Below are positions 35,467 through 43,979 of a stretch of DNA of 54,959 nucleotides, piece by piece. Both the position numbers and the translations under genes were made by a program. Origin of the DNA: an uncultured Alphaproteobacteria bacterium. GTDB taxonomy: Bacteria > Pseudomonadota > Alphaproteobacteria > HIMB59 > GCA-002718135. Location: assembly GCA_902571865.1 (NCBI GenBank), contig CACGDO010000002.1, forward strand, positions 1 to 54,959, written 5' to 3'. Each line of letters begins with the position of its first letter. The stretch's first letter is position 1. Under the pieces are notes generated by a model. That model made no database searches. It saw nothing but the letters and a program-made list of their open reading frames with translations, and was not told where the DNA came from.

Positions 35467-36026
35467 AAAGTTTAGTAATTTTTATTTTTATTTTATTTTT
35501 TTCATTCAATCTTCAATCTCAAAATAAAATGATACTTGATAACTTAGAAACACCTGGAATTTCTTCTCAAGGTCAAAATTGGGCCTTTTTTACTGACGGA
35601 GTAATGGGTGGATTATCTCAGGGTAAAGCGATCATATCAAAAGTTAATGATGTTAATTGTTATCATATGACAGGAGATGTCACGACTGAAAATAACGGTG
35701 GTTTTATTCAAATAAGAAATCAATTAAAACCTTCAATATCAACAGAAGAGTTTGAGGGTGTTTATTTTAAAGTGTTTGGTAATAATGAAGAGTATTCAAT
35801 TCATGTAAGAACCGCTTTGACGATGGCTCCATGGCAATATTATAAATATAGTTTTAAAACTTATTCTGAGTGGACAGTAATAAAAGCACCCTTTAGTGAA
35901 TTTAAAAAATCAAATGCTTATCAACCAAAAAAGTTAGTTGGTCAGAATATCAAAACATTAGGGGTAGTTGCTGGATTTAAAGATTTTCAAGCAGATATTT
36001 GTTTATCAGAAATTGGCTTTTATTAG
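35463..36026 (+). CDS. CIA30 family (complex I assembly factor 30-like) secreted protein
   Basis: 187 residues starting at TTG 35463, which overlaps the previous stop as TTGA. No ATG is available before the signal sequence SLVIFIFILFFSFNLQSQ. The mature part has the NDUFAF1/CIA30 jelly-roll pattern: NWAFFTDGVMGGLSQG, then FEGVYFKVFGNNEEYSIHVRT and a KAPFSEF segment. Family members act in complex I assembly in mitochondria. The bacterial exported versions are uncharacterised. It converges with truA with a 4-base overlap. Confidence 0.82.
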   Translation: MKSLVIFIFILFFSFNLQSQNKMILDNLETPGISSQGQNWAFFTDGVMGGLSQGKAIISKVNDVNCYHMTGDVTTENNGGFIQIRNQLKPSISTEEFEGVYFKVFGNNEEYSIHVRTALTMAPWQYYKYSFKTYSEWTVIKAPFSEFKKSNAYQPKKLVGQNIKTLGVVAGFKDFQADICLSEIGFY

Positions 36027-36757
36027 TAATCTATTTTCAATAAATATAATCCTTCAGGTGGTGCAGTAACTCCTGCATATTCTCTTTTTTTGGATTGAAT
36101 AATTTCTGAAATAGATTTTTCTATTTTACTAAGTCCTATATCAACCAGTGTACCAACCATGATTCTAACTTGAGAATGTAAAAAGGATTTAGCTGATATT
36201 AAAAAATTTATTTCATCATGATTAAAATTTATATCTAGTGAATTAATAGATTTAATTGGTGATTTGGATTGGCAATTTATTGACCTAAAAGCAGACAAAT
36301 CAAATTTGCCTATAAATTGTTGTGATTGTTTTATTATTTTTTCAGCATCTATTTTTTTATGTACACACCAAACTTTGTTTTGCTCTAACGTAATTGGTGA
36401 TCTTCTATTTAAGATCTTGTATTCATACCATCTCAATTTTGCTGAAAATCTTGAATTAAAATCTTTATCTACTTCTTCAGCATGTAAAATAGATATGGGT
36501 TGGGGTCTTAGATAATGATTAATGCCATCTCTAATAGTATCAGTATCAAAATGTTGCTCTAATTCAAAATTAGCTACTTGTCCTCTTGCATGAACGCCTG
36601 CATCTGTTCGACCAGCTCCAAAAAGTGTTATTTTTTGTTTTGATAGTTTTTCTATAGCCTCTTCAACCAATTGTTGAACGGAAGGACCATTTTCTTGACG
36701 CTGCCAACCAACATAATTAGTTCCATCATATTCTAATGTTATTTTGTAGTTAGGCAT
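36023..36757 (-). CDS. truA: tRNA pseudouridine(38-40) synthase
   Basis: 244 residues. The catalytic Asp is in GAGRTDAGVHARGQV, and the N-terminus YKITLEYDGTNYVGWQRQENG is diagnostic. It isomerises U38-U40 in the anticodon arm. It overlaps fmt by 8 bases. Confidence 0.97.
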   Translation of the reverse strand: MPNYKITLEYDGTNYVGWQRQENGPSVQQLVEEAIEKLSKQKITLFGAGRTDAGVHARGQVANFELEQHFDTDTIRDGINHYLRPQPISILHAEEVDKDFNSRFSAKLRWYEYKILNRRSPITLEQNKVWCVHKKIDAEKIIKQSQQFIGKFDLSAFRSINCQSKSPIKSINSLDINFNHDEINFLISAKSFLHSQVRIMVGTLVDIGLSKIEKSISEIIQSKKREYAGVTAPPEGLYLLKIDY

Positions 36758-37673
36758 TTATTACTTCATTAACCTTAAAACTATATCCCCGAAGAAAATC
36801 ATCTTTAGAAATAGCATTTTTGCCTTCTCTTTGTAAAATGAGTGGTTCAATACTTCCACCATTGCACCCAATATCAAATGTCTCGTTAAGTATTGTCGAT
36901 GCATTACCGTTAGAGTTTGATTTTCTTGCTTTAATGATTTTAATTCTTTCATTTTGTATAGTAAACCAAGCACCAGGTTTGGGTGAATGTGCTCTTATAA
37001 GATTTAAAACTTCATTTACAGATTTATTAAAATTAATTTTTCTGTTTAGTGAAGAAATTTTATTTGCATATGTTGCATCATTATCATTCTGATCAGAATA
37101 AGAAATTTTTTTATCAAATATAAGAGGAATAGTTTCCACTAATAATTTGATTCCAACCTCTGTTAATTTTTGACTTAATTCATTTTTATTACAATCATCT
37201 TCTATATCTACTTTTTTTTGATTAATAATTGGTCCAGCATCTAATTTTTCGATTAGCTGTATTATTGATATACCAGTCTCTTTATCACCATTCATTAGAG
37301 AATGCTCTATTGGGGCTGCACCCCTCCATCTAGGCAACAAAGAAACATGGATATTGATACAACCAAATGGAGGTAAATCTAAAATATCTTTTGGCAATAT
37401 TTTACCATATGCCATGACAATAATTAAATCAGGATTTAATTTTTTCACTGTCTCAATAGTATCTTTATCAAATATATTTGGACAAAAAACTTCTATTTTA
37501 TTTTTATTTGCAATTTGATGGACTTCAGATTCAATTATTTTCATTCCTCTAGATTTCTTTTTTGGGGGTTGTGAAAATACCGCAGAAATTATGAAATTAC
37601 TTTTAATTAAAGCCTCAAGATAGTCAGATGCTATTTTAGGCGAACCCATAAAAATTATTTTTTTATCTTTCAT
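36750..37673 (-). CDS. fmt: Methionyl-tRNA formyltransferase
   Basis: 307 residues. It formylates initiator Met-tRNA with 10-formyl-THF. The core motif is NIHVSLLPRWRGAAPIEHSLMNGDKETGISI. The N-terminal KIIFMGSPKIASDYLEALI and the OB-like C-terminal domain are complete. It is coupled to def by a 1-base overlap, so formylation and deformylation enzymes are made together. Confidence 0.97.
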   Translation of the reverse strand: MKDKKIIFMGSPKIASDYLEALIKSNFIISAVFSQPPKKKSRGMKIIESEVHQIANKNKIEVFCPNIFDKDTIETVKKLNPDLIIVMAYGKILPKDILDLPPFGCINIHVSLLPRWRGAAPIEHSLMNGDKETGISIIQLIEKLDAGPIINQKKVDIEDDCNKNELSQKLTEVGIKLLVETIPLIFDKKISYSDQNDNDATYANKISSLNRKINFNKSVNEVLNLIRAHSPKPGAWFTIQNERIKIIKARKSNSNGNASTILNETFDIGCNGGSIEPLILQREGKNAISKDDFLRGYSFKVNEVINA

Positions 37674-38182
37674 TATTTTTTATTTTTTAAAAATTTTTGT
37701 ACTTTTTTAATCATTATATTCCTTTTTAATGAAGAAAGATAATCTACAAATAACTTTCCAGAAAGATGATCAATTTCATGTTGTAAAATTCTTGATTCCA
37801 CTCCACTAACTTCTTTTGTTATTTGTTTGTTATTTTCATCTAAATAGTCGACTACTATATTTTGAGGTCTTTCAATATCTGCAAATTGTTCAGGAAGAGA
37901 TAAACAACCCTCTTCCATAATAATTTTTTCTTGTGAGTATGAAACAATATTTGGATTAAACAATGTGTATTGTGTTTCTTTTTTAGTCTCTTGATCTACA
38001 AAAAATATAGTCACAATTTGTTTTAGAATTCCAATTTGATTTGCTGCTAAACCTACGCCTGGTGCTTTTATCATTATTTGCATCATATTTTTGGCAATTT
38101 CTTTTTCCTTAATTCCAACAGACTGAATTTTATCTGCTTTTTGGCGTAATAGTGGATTTGGTACGTAAAGTAATTTATCCAT
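37673..38182 (-). CDS. def: Peptide deformylase
   Basis: 169 residues. The three metal-site motifs GVGLAANQIG, EEGCLSLPEQ and QHEIDHLSGKLF (HExxH) are intact. It removes the N-formyl group from nascent proteins. A lysine-rich C-terminus follows. recR ends 6 bases upstream. Confidence 0.97.
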   Translation of the reverse strand: MDKLLYVPNPLLRQKADKIQSVGIKEKEIAKNMMQIMIKAPGVGLAANQIGILKQIVTIFFVDQETKKETQYTLFNPNIVSYSQEKIIMEEGCLSLPEQFADIERPQNIVVDYLDENNKQITKEVSGVESRILQHEIDHLSGKLFVDYLSSLKRNIMIKKVQKFLKNKK

Positions 38183-38188
38183 TTTTAT

Positions 38189-38788
38189 TTATGTAATTTT
38201 TTTTCTAGATTGGAATGCTGTATTTAATGTATTTTCATCTAAGTAGTGTACTTCTCCACCCATAGGGATTCCTTGTGCAAGTCTTGTTACATTTAAATCT
38301 TTAAATTTTTCCAGTTTATCTGCAATAACAAAAGATGTTGTTTGTCCTTCCATAGTTGTGCTTAAGGCAAGAATAATTTCTTTGACATTGTTTGTTTCAA
38401 TTCTCTTTAGTAGATGTTCTATTTTCAATTCATCAGTTCCTATACCTTGAATCGCTGATAATGAACCGCCTAAAACATTATAAAGCCCACGATAAAATCC
38501 TACTTTTTCTAATGTCCACAAATCTGACACATCCTCTACGACACAAATTGTTGCTTTATCTCTTTTAGGATTTGCACAAATATTGCATGGATTTACCATG
38601 TCTATATTTCCACATCCTGAACACTCAATAATTTTATTATAAGATAAGTTTAAACTCTCAATTAAAGGAGATAAATTTTTATCTTTATTTTTTAATAAAA
38701 AAAGAGCGATTCTTTGGGCCGATCTTCTTCCTAATCCTGGAAGTTTTGAAATATCGTTTATTAATTTATCTATTGGGGATTGCTCCAT
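38189..38788 (-). CDS. recR: Recombination protein RecR
   Basis: 199 residues. Helix-hairpin-helix LPGLGRRSAQRIALFLL is followed by the four-Cys zinc finger (CSGCGNIDMVNPCNIC) and a Toprim domain (ICVVEDVSDLWTLEK). It works with RecF and RecO in gap repair. It lies in the standard dnaX-ybaB-recR order. Confidence 0.97.
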   Translation of the reverse strand: MEQSPIDKLINDISKLPGLGRRSAQRIALFLLKNKDKNLSPLIESLNLSYNKIIECSGCGNIDMVNPCNICANPKRDKATICVVEDVSDLWTLEKVGFYRGLYNVLGGSLSAIQGIGTDELKIEHLLKRIETNNVKEIILALSTTMEGQTTSFVIADKLEKFKDLNVTRLAQGIPMGGEVHYLDENTLNTAFQSRKKIT

Positions 38789-38790
38789 CT

Positions 38791-39114
38791 TTAAAAAGGA
38801 AGTTTCATTCCTGGAGGTAATGGTAGGCCACCTGTGAGATTTTTCATTTCTTCTTGGGCTACAGCTTCTCCTTTTTCTTTAGCATCATTTATTGCTGCTA
38901 CAATCAGATCTTCAAGTATTTCTTTCTCATCTTGTTTAATCAAGCTATCATCAATTGAAATTCTTTTGTAAATACCTTTTGCTGTAGCTGTTACTTTAAT
39001 TAGACCTCCTCCAGAAGTACCTTCAACTTCAATATCATTTAATTTATTCTGTGCTTCAGCCATTTTCTTTTGCAACTGTTGAGCTTGCTTCATCATATTA
39101 CCTAAATTAACCAT
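38791..39114 (-). CDS. YbaB/EbfC family nucleoid-associated protein
   Basis: 107 residues. The N-terminus NLGNMMKQAQQLQKKMAEAQ is a coiled-coil helix. EVEGTSGGGLIKVTATAKG and a C-terminal GGLPLPPGMKLPF follow. It binds DNA as a dimer and is encoded with recR in most bacteria. The start overlaps the dnaX stop by 1 base. Confidence 0.96.
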   Translation of the reverse strand: MVNLGNMMKQAQQLQKKMAEAQNKLNDIEVEGTSGGGLIKVTATAKGIYKRISIDDSLIKQDEKEILEDLIVAAINDAKEKGEAVAQEEMKNLTGGLPLPPGMKLPF

Positions 39115-40802
39115 TATTTCTCCTTTTTTATCTTTGGTTGATTTATATCTGTGTCATCATCATTTATTTCGCCTAGTTCTGTAATAGCGTGAATTTTACT
39201 TTGAGGAAATTCTTTTAATATGTTTTTTACTTCTGGATGATTTTTCATTATTTCAATTTCTTTTTGTTGGTTAATAATATCTTCATCATGCAAACTTTTT
39301 CCAAGATTGCTTGTAGATGAATGTATCTGCCATATTCTTCCAGTCCATTTAGAGATTAATTTCGCAACAGTTCTATTAAAGCCAGTGTCATTAATTTTAG
39401 ATGTGTTTAGGGTAACTTCTCCTTCTTTAAAAGAGACTAACAGTACATCATTGTATAACTTAGTGTGAAGTAATCCTTCTCTATTTTTAAAAAACATATC
39501 GACAAAATGTCTGAAGTCTTGAACATGATTTATATTTATATTTTCTTTTGGTGAAATTTCTTTTTTATTTTCATTAAAGTTTAGAACTTTGTTACTTTCA
39601 TTAGATTCATTTTGTAGTTCAAGATTTTTTTCTAAAGGTTCTTTTTTTACTACTTCTTTGTCCATTTTTTTAATTAGATCTTCTGGGCTTGGACCATCAT
39701 GTAAATAAATAATTCTTAAAATAATCATTTCTCCATGTTGGTATAAATGAGAGCTATTTTGTAATTCTTGATAACCTTTGAATAAAATTTGCCAGATAAT
39801 ATTCAGACTATTTAATGTCATTTTTGATGATAATTCAGCTCCTTTATTTCTTTCAAATTCAGGAATATAAATGTCATCTTTTAAATCTGGTGCTAACTTT
39901 ATTTGAACAAGAAAATGTACTACATTTAATAGTTCATCAAATATCATTGTTATATCTGCCCCTAACTCATACAACTCTTTATACTTATTAATTGAACCAA
40001 GGGCATCTCCTTCTAAAATAATTTCAATTAAGTTAAATATTTTTTCTCTATCAGCTAATCCCAGCATGCTTATTACAGTTTGCGAGTCAACTTTTTCATT
40101 AGGACTATTTATTGCTTGATCTAATAGACTAAGACCATCTCTTACAGATCCATCTGCTGATCTGACAAGTAACGAAATAGCATCTAAATCGATATCAATA
40201 TTTTCTAGTTTGGAAATTTTTAATAAATGATCTGATAAAATTTTATTTTCTATTCTATGTAAATCAAATCTCTGACACCTTGATAAAACAGTTATTGGTA
40301 CTTTTTTAATTTCTGTTGTGGCAAAAATAAATTTAACATGTTCTGGTGGTTCTTCTAAAGTTTTAAGCAGCGCATTGAATGCACTTTTTGAAAGCATATG
40401 AACTTCATCAATTATAAATATTTTATAATCACCAATAACAGGTTTATATTTTACATTATCAATTATTTCTCTAATGTCATCAACGCCAGTATTAGAAGCT
40501 GCATCAATCTCAATAACATCAAGATTGCTGTCTGAAGTTGTTGATTTGCATGAATCACAATTTCCACATGGTTCACAATTTTTTTTATCTCTATTCTTAC
40601 AATTAATACTCATAGCTATAAGTCTAGCAGTGGTGGTTTTTCCAACACCTCTGACACCTGTTAGAATATATGCGTGAGCTAAACGGTCATTATTGATAGC
40701 GTTTGATAGAATTTTTACTAATAATTCTTGACCAATTAAATCTTCAAATTTTTGAGGTCTGTATTTTCTAGCTAAAACTTTATATTTTTTTTCTTCTGTC
40801 AT
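39114..40802 (-). CDS. dnaX: DNA polymerase III subunits gamma and tau
   Basis: 562 residues from ATG 40802. The frame stays open 11 codons further upstream, but that extension lies over the SRP RNA and is rejected. Walker A GVRGVGKT (49-56), the zinc-binding Cys set (C68, C76, C79, C82, C85) and DEVHMLS are present. A low-complexity linker after about residue 380 leads to the tau-specific domain. It is the clamp-loader ATPase and links the polymerase to the helicase. A run of seven A at 39642-39648 (coding strand) lies in the linker and could allow a -1 slip (see findings). Confidence 0.95.
   Translation of the reverse strand: MTEEKKYKVLARKYRPQKFEDLIGQELLVKILSNAINNDRLAHAYILTGVRGVGKTTTARLIAMSINCKNRDKKNCEPCGNCDSCKSTTSDSNLDVIEIDAASNTGVDDIREIIDNVKYKPVIGDYKIFIIDEVHMLSKSAFNALLKTLEEPPEHVKFIFATTEIKKVPITVLSRCQRFDLHRIENKILSDHLLKISKLENIDIDLDAISLLVRSADGSVRDGLSLLDQAINSPNEKVDSQTVISMLGLADREKIFNLIEIILEGDALGSINKYKELYELGADITMIFDELLNVVHFLVQIKLAPDLKDDIYIPEFERNKGAELSSKMTLNSLNIIWQILFKGYQELQNSSHLYQHGEMIILRIIYLHDGPSPEDLIKKMDKEVVKKEPLEKNLELQNESNESNKVLNFNENKKEISPKENININHVQDFRHFVDMFFKNREGLLHTKLYNDVLLVSFKEGEVTLNTSKINDTGFNRTVAKLISKWTGRIWQIHSSTSNLGKSLHDEDIINQQKEIEIMKNHPEVKNILKEFPQSKIHAITELGEINDDDTDINQPKIKKEK
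39642..39648 (-). other. A7 slippery run in dnaX, candidate gamma-forming frameshift site
   Basis: On the coding strand the bases read GTA AAA AAA GAA. A -1 slip gives RTFRKKS and then TGA, so a product of about 395 residues ending just after the clamp-loader domains would result. Many dnaX genes make gamma by such a slip. A-runs and out-of-frame stops are common in this genome, so chance is a real alternative. Confidence 0.3.
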
Positions 40803-40812
40803 TATAATCAAT

Positions 40813-40900
40813 GGAAGGAATTGAGACCCAAACAAGATTGTTACAGCTGCTTCTTTTCAGATCTGACTGGATTAGCAATTTATTTGCCCTCAATCCTCCC
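40813..40900 (-). ncRNA. ffs: Signal recognition particle RNA (4.5S, small bacterial type)
   Basis: The minus strand holds the SRP core GUCAGAUCUGAAAAGAAGCAGC, matching the E. coli core GUCAGGUCCGGAAGGAAGCAGC. It has a GAAA tetraloop, and G:C pairs of the apical stem are replaced by U:A. The ends pair as GGGAGGAUUGAG with CUCAAUUCCUUCC (one bulge), giving a molecule of about 88 nt. It sits 10 bases before dnaX, the usual place in proteobacteria. It binds Ffh to target membrane proteins. The 5' and 3' ends are estimated from the pairing. Confidence 0.9.
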
Positions 40901-40954
40901 TGTAGCAATATAACATTAATGTAAATAAAATATAAATAGACTTTTCAAAAAATA

Positions 40955-41797
40955 CTATTTTTTCCTGAATGAAGATTTCTCATATACCCCAAGGATTTCT
41001 ATCTTCTTACAAAAAAATTTCATCTCTTCTAATGCTAATTTTACAGATGTATTTTCAGGATGTCCCTCAAAATCTACATAAAATTGTGCTACATCAAAAC
41101 CCTGTGGGTGAATATAACTCTCAAGCTTAGTTATATTAACACCATTACTAGCAAATCCACCAAGACATTTATATAAAACCGCTGGAATACTTCTAACTGT
41201 AAATACTAATGTTGTAAGAATATCATTTGTTTCTGGATTTATATCTAATAAATTTTTTTGCATAACAAGAAATCGGGTTACATTATTTTGGGTATCTTGG
41301 AAATTTTTTTCTAATATATCAAGATCATATATATTAGCAGCAAGTTCAGATGCTATAGCTGCATCTTCGATATTATTTAACTCTGAAATTAATTTAGCAG
41401 ATCCAGCTGTATCAGCTTCAACAATCATTTGCTTATCTAATTTTAAAATTTTGTTTCGACATTGAGCAATTCCCTGTTCATGACTTCTTATTCTTTTGAT
41501 ATCTGAGATTTTCGCACCTCTAATTCCAAGTAAGTTATGATTTACTTCATGAAAATATTCATAAGTTATTTTTAAATCGGAGTCGGGTATCAATCTTTGA
41601 GTATCCGCTACTCTTCCAGCAAGAGAGTTTTCTATTGGAACCATAGCTGCTTCTGATTTTCCTGATCTAACATGTTCAAACATATCTTCAAAAGTTGCAC
41701 ACGGCATACTTGTTGCGTTTGGAAAAATATTTTTTCCTGCTTGTTCACTATAAGCACCACCTACACCTTGAAATGAAAAACTGTCAACTTTAATCAT
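40955..41797 (-). CDS. pheA: Prephenate dehydratase
   Basis: 280 residues, a monofunctional enzyme without a chorismate mutase domain. The catalytic domain starts FQGVGGAYSEQA and includes VPIENSLAGRVADT and QNNVTRFLVM. The C-terminal ACT domain (FASNGVNITKLESYIHP) would bind phenylalanine for feedback control. It makes phenylpyruvate. It overlaps kdsB by 8 bases, an order seen in other alphaproteobacteria. Confidence 0.95.
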   Translation of the reverse strand: MIKVDSFSFQGVGGAYSEQAGKNIFPNATSMPCATFEDMFEHVRSGKSEAAMVPIENSLAGRVADTQRLIPDSDLKITYEYFHEVNHNLLGIRGAKISDIKRIRSHEQGIAQCRNKILKLDKQMIVEADTAGSAKLISELNNIEDAAIASELAANIYDLDILEKNFQDTQNNVTRFLVMQKNLLDINPETNDILTTLVFTVRSIPAVLYKCLGGFASNGVNITKLESYIHPQGFDVAQFYVDFEGHPENTSVKLALEEMKFFCKKIEILGVYEKSSFRKK

Positions 41798-42518
41798 TTT
41801 GCTCTCTTATATTAGTTTCAATATTTATTAAATCCTCTTTTGTATCTACACTTATTGGAACTTCAGGAACATATGTAACTCCAATTGGAATATTAGAGTC
41901 CATAGCTCTCATTTGTTCTAAACTTAGATCTATTTCATTTTTTGATTTAGGAAGATTGATAAATGTATTTATTGAATCTGGAGTATAACTGTAGATACCA
42001 ACATGATGGTATAAGTTTTTATTTTCTATCGCAACTTCTCTATAAAAACTTAACGCCTGCGCTATTTCATTTTTTTTAAAATCAACTTCAACTTTTGTTA
42101 CATTGGGATTATTTAATTCATTATCATTTAAGTTTGTTGCAAGTGTGCCAATAGTAAAATTTTTTTTTATTGGATCAATGACTTTAAGAATATGGTCTGG
42201 ATTTATAAGAGGCATATCACCTTGTAGATTAATTATTATGTCAATATCTTGATTATTATTTATCTTTAAAAAAGCGGAATGAACTCTATCAGTTCCAGAG
42301 GGGAGATTTGGATCTGTCATAATAGCTTTGCCACCATTACTTACGATTAAATCATGCACTTCAATTTCTGAGCAAGCAACAAACACTTCTCCAATATTTG
42401 ACTCCATTGCTCGTTGCCATACTCGTTGTATCATTGGAATACCATCTATAGCCATTAATGGTTTACCCGGCAGTCTAGTGGAAGCCATTCGTGAAGGTAT
42501 AATTACAACATTTTTCAT
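41790..42518 (-). CDS. kdsB: 3-deoxy-manno-octulosonate cytidylyltransferase
   Basis: 242 residues. The nucleotide-binding N-terminus is IPSRMASTRLPGKPL. INLQGDMPLI and YHHVGIYSYT are conserved. It activates Kdo as CMP-Kdo for lipopolysaccharide, so the cell has an LPS-type outer membrane. The 5' end faces the divergently transcribed cytochrome c gene across 91 bases. Confidence 0.96.
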   Translation of the reverse strand: MKNVVIIPSRMASTRLPGKPLMAIDGIPMIQRVWQRAMESNIGEVFVACSEIEVHDLIVSNGGKAIMTDPNLPSGTDRVHSAFLKINNNQDIDIIINLQGDMPLINPDHILKVIDPIKKNFTIGTLATNLNDNELNNPNVTKVEVDFKKNEIAQALSFYREVAIENKNLYHHVGIYSYTPDSINTFINLPKSKNEIDLSLEQMRAMDSNIPIGVTYVPEVPISVDTKEDLINIETNIREQND

Positions 42519-42609
42519 AATTTATGCGACAATTAGGCAAGAGAATTTAAATTTCATACTCACGACAAATATATTCTTTCTTCTAAAAAATCTGTATATG
42601 TACTTATAC

Positions 42610-43155
42610 ATGTCTGGGCTTGAAGTTAATAAAATTTTAGCATCTATTATATTAGCAGTCTTAATTGTTACCCTAATTGGGCATTTTGGAGATTTAGTCA
42701 TTGATATTGATCATGATGAAAAAATAGAAACAGCTTATAAAATAGACGTTCCTGAAGATTCTACTGGTGTAGGAGTAGTAGAAAAAAAAGAGGAAGTAAT
42801 TGAACCAATTTCAATGTTACTAGCAAGTGCTTCTCTCGAGAATGGGGAAAAATTATTCAAAAAATGTGCAACATGTCATAACTATGAGAAAGGTAGTGCA
42901 AATAAAGTAGGCCCTCACTTATGGAACATCATAAATAGACCAAAAGCAAATGTTGAAGGTTTTGCATACTCTAAAGCTTTAGCTGAATACGGTGGAGAAT
43001 GGGGATATGAAGAATTAGCAGAATTTTTATATAAACCAAAAAAATATATAAAAGGTACAAAAATGAACTTTGCAGGTTTGAAAAAAGTAAAAGATAGAGC
43101 AGACTTAGTTTATTTCCTAAGAGAACACTCAGATAATCCAGCTCCCCTTCCGTAA
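42610..43155 (+). CDS. cycM: Membrane-anchored cytochrome c (CycM/c552 type)
   Basis: 181 residues from ATG 42610, giving MSGLEVNKILASIIL, the usual start of this family. An upstream ATG at 42598 would add MYLY. The open frame reaching back to 42328 overlaps kdsB and is discarded. One N-terminal anchor (about 8-26) is followed by an acidic linker and the class I heme motif CATCH (ligand Met in KMNFAGL). It carries electrons from bc1 to the terminal oxidase while tethered to the inner membrane. hisN follows 9 bases later. Confidence 0.93.
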   Translation: MSGLEVNKILASIILAVLIVTLIGHFGDLVIDIDHDEKIETAYKIDVPEDSTGVGVVEKKEEVIEPISMLLASASLENGEKLFKKCATCHNYEKGSANKVGPHLWNIINRPKANVEGFAYSKALAEYGGEWGYEELAEFLYKPKKYIKGTKMNFAGLKKVKDRADLVYFLREHSDNPAPLP

Positions 43156-43164
43156 ACTAAAGTA

Positions 43165-43938
43165 ATGATCTTAGATACAGAAGAGTTTTCAAAATTTGCA
43201 AACTCTTTAGCCGATGATGCATCTAAAACTTCGATGCATTATTTTAGAAACAAAATTGAAATAGAAATTAAAGATGATGAAAGTCCTGTAACTTTAGCAG
43301 ATAAAGAAACAGAACAAGTATTAAGAGAGAGAATAAGAAAAGAATATCCTGATCATGGAATTTTGGGTGAAGAGTATGAAAGTGAAAATATAGACTCTGA
43401 ATTTTTATGGGTATTAGATCCCATAGATGGAACAAGAAGTTATATAGCTGGACATAAAGATTTTGGTAATTTAATTGCATTACTTCATAATAAAAAACCA
43501 GTTTTAGGAATTATTAATTGCCCTGCACATAATGAGCGATGGATGGGAATAAAAAATCAAAAGACAAAATGTAATGGAAAAAATGTTCAAACTAGTACAA
43601 TTAATCAAATTAAAGATGCCTATCTTTTTACATCTGGATTATATTTTGATGAACCTCAAATCAGAAAAGGATTAGAATTACTAAAAGAAAAATCCCGATA
43701 CTATAGATTTGGTGGTGATTGTTACATGTATGGAATGTTAGCCTCAGGTCTAATTGATATTGTTTTAGAAGATACATTAAAAGTGCATGATTATATGGCT
43801 CTTGTAAATGTAATTGAAGGAGCTGGCGGAGTAATTACTGATAAGTTTGGACAAGATATATCTTTAGACTCAGATGGCAGTTTAGTTGCATCAGGTACAA
43901 GCTCTCTTCATGATGAAATAATTAAATTAATAAACTAA
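43165..43938 (+). CDS. hisN: Histidinol-phosphatase, inositol monophosphatase family
   Basis: 257 residues. The metal-binding motifs are GEE (68-70), DPIDGT (85-90) and the late HDYMALVNVIEGAGG. The last one, with DYMAL in place of the WDxAA of true inositol monophosphatases, is typical of alphaproteobacterial HisN. It would remove phosphate from histidinol phosphate. An inositol or nucleotide phosphatase role is the alternative. No other his gene lies nearby. Confidence 0.85.
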   Translation: MILDTEEFSKFANSLADDASKTSMHYFRNKIEIEIKDDESPVTLADKETEQVLRERIRKEYPDHGILGEEYESENIDSEFLWVLDPIDGTRSYIAGHKDFGNLIALLHNKKPVLGIINCPAHNERWMGIKNQKTKCNGKNVQTSTINQIKDAYLFTSGLYFDEPQIRKGLELLKEKSRYYRFGGDCYMYGMLASGLIDIVLEDTLKVHDYMALVNVIEGAGGVITDKFGQDISLDSDGSLVASGTSSLHDEIIKLIN

Positions 43939-43979
43939 AATTTATTTTAATTTTTAATAAATAGACATATATTATAAGT

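Noticed and set aside
40803-40835. Eleven extra codons at the dnaX N-terminus
   Set aside because: The segment overlaps the 3' part of the SRP RNA, and the TEEKKYKVLARKYRP start at 40802 is the family start.
42328-42609. N-terminal extension of the cytochrome c reading frame
   Set aside because: It runs antisense through kdsB and lacks similarity to the family. The MSGLEVNK start at 42610 fits CycM.
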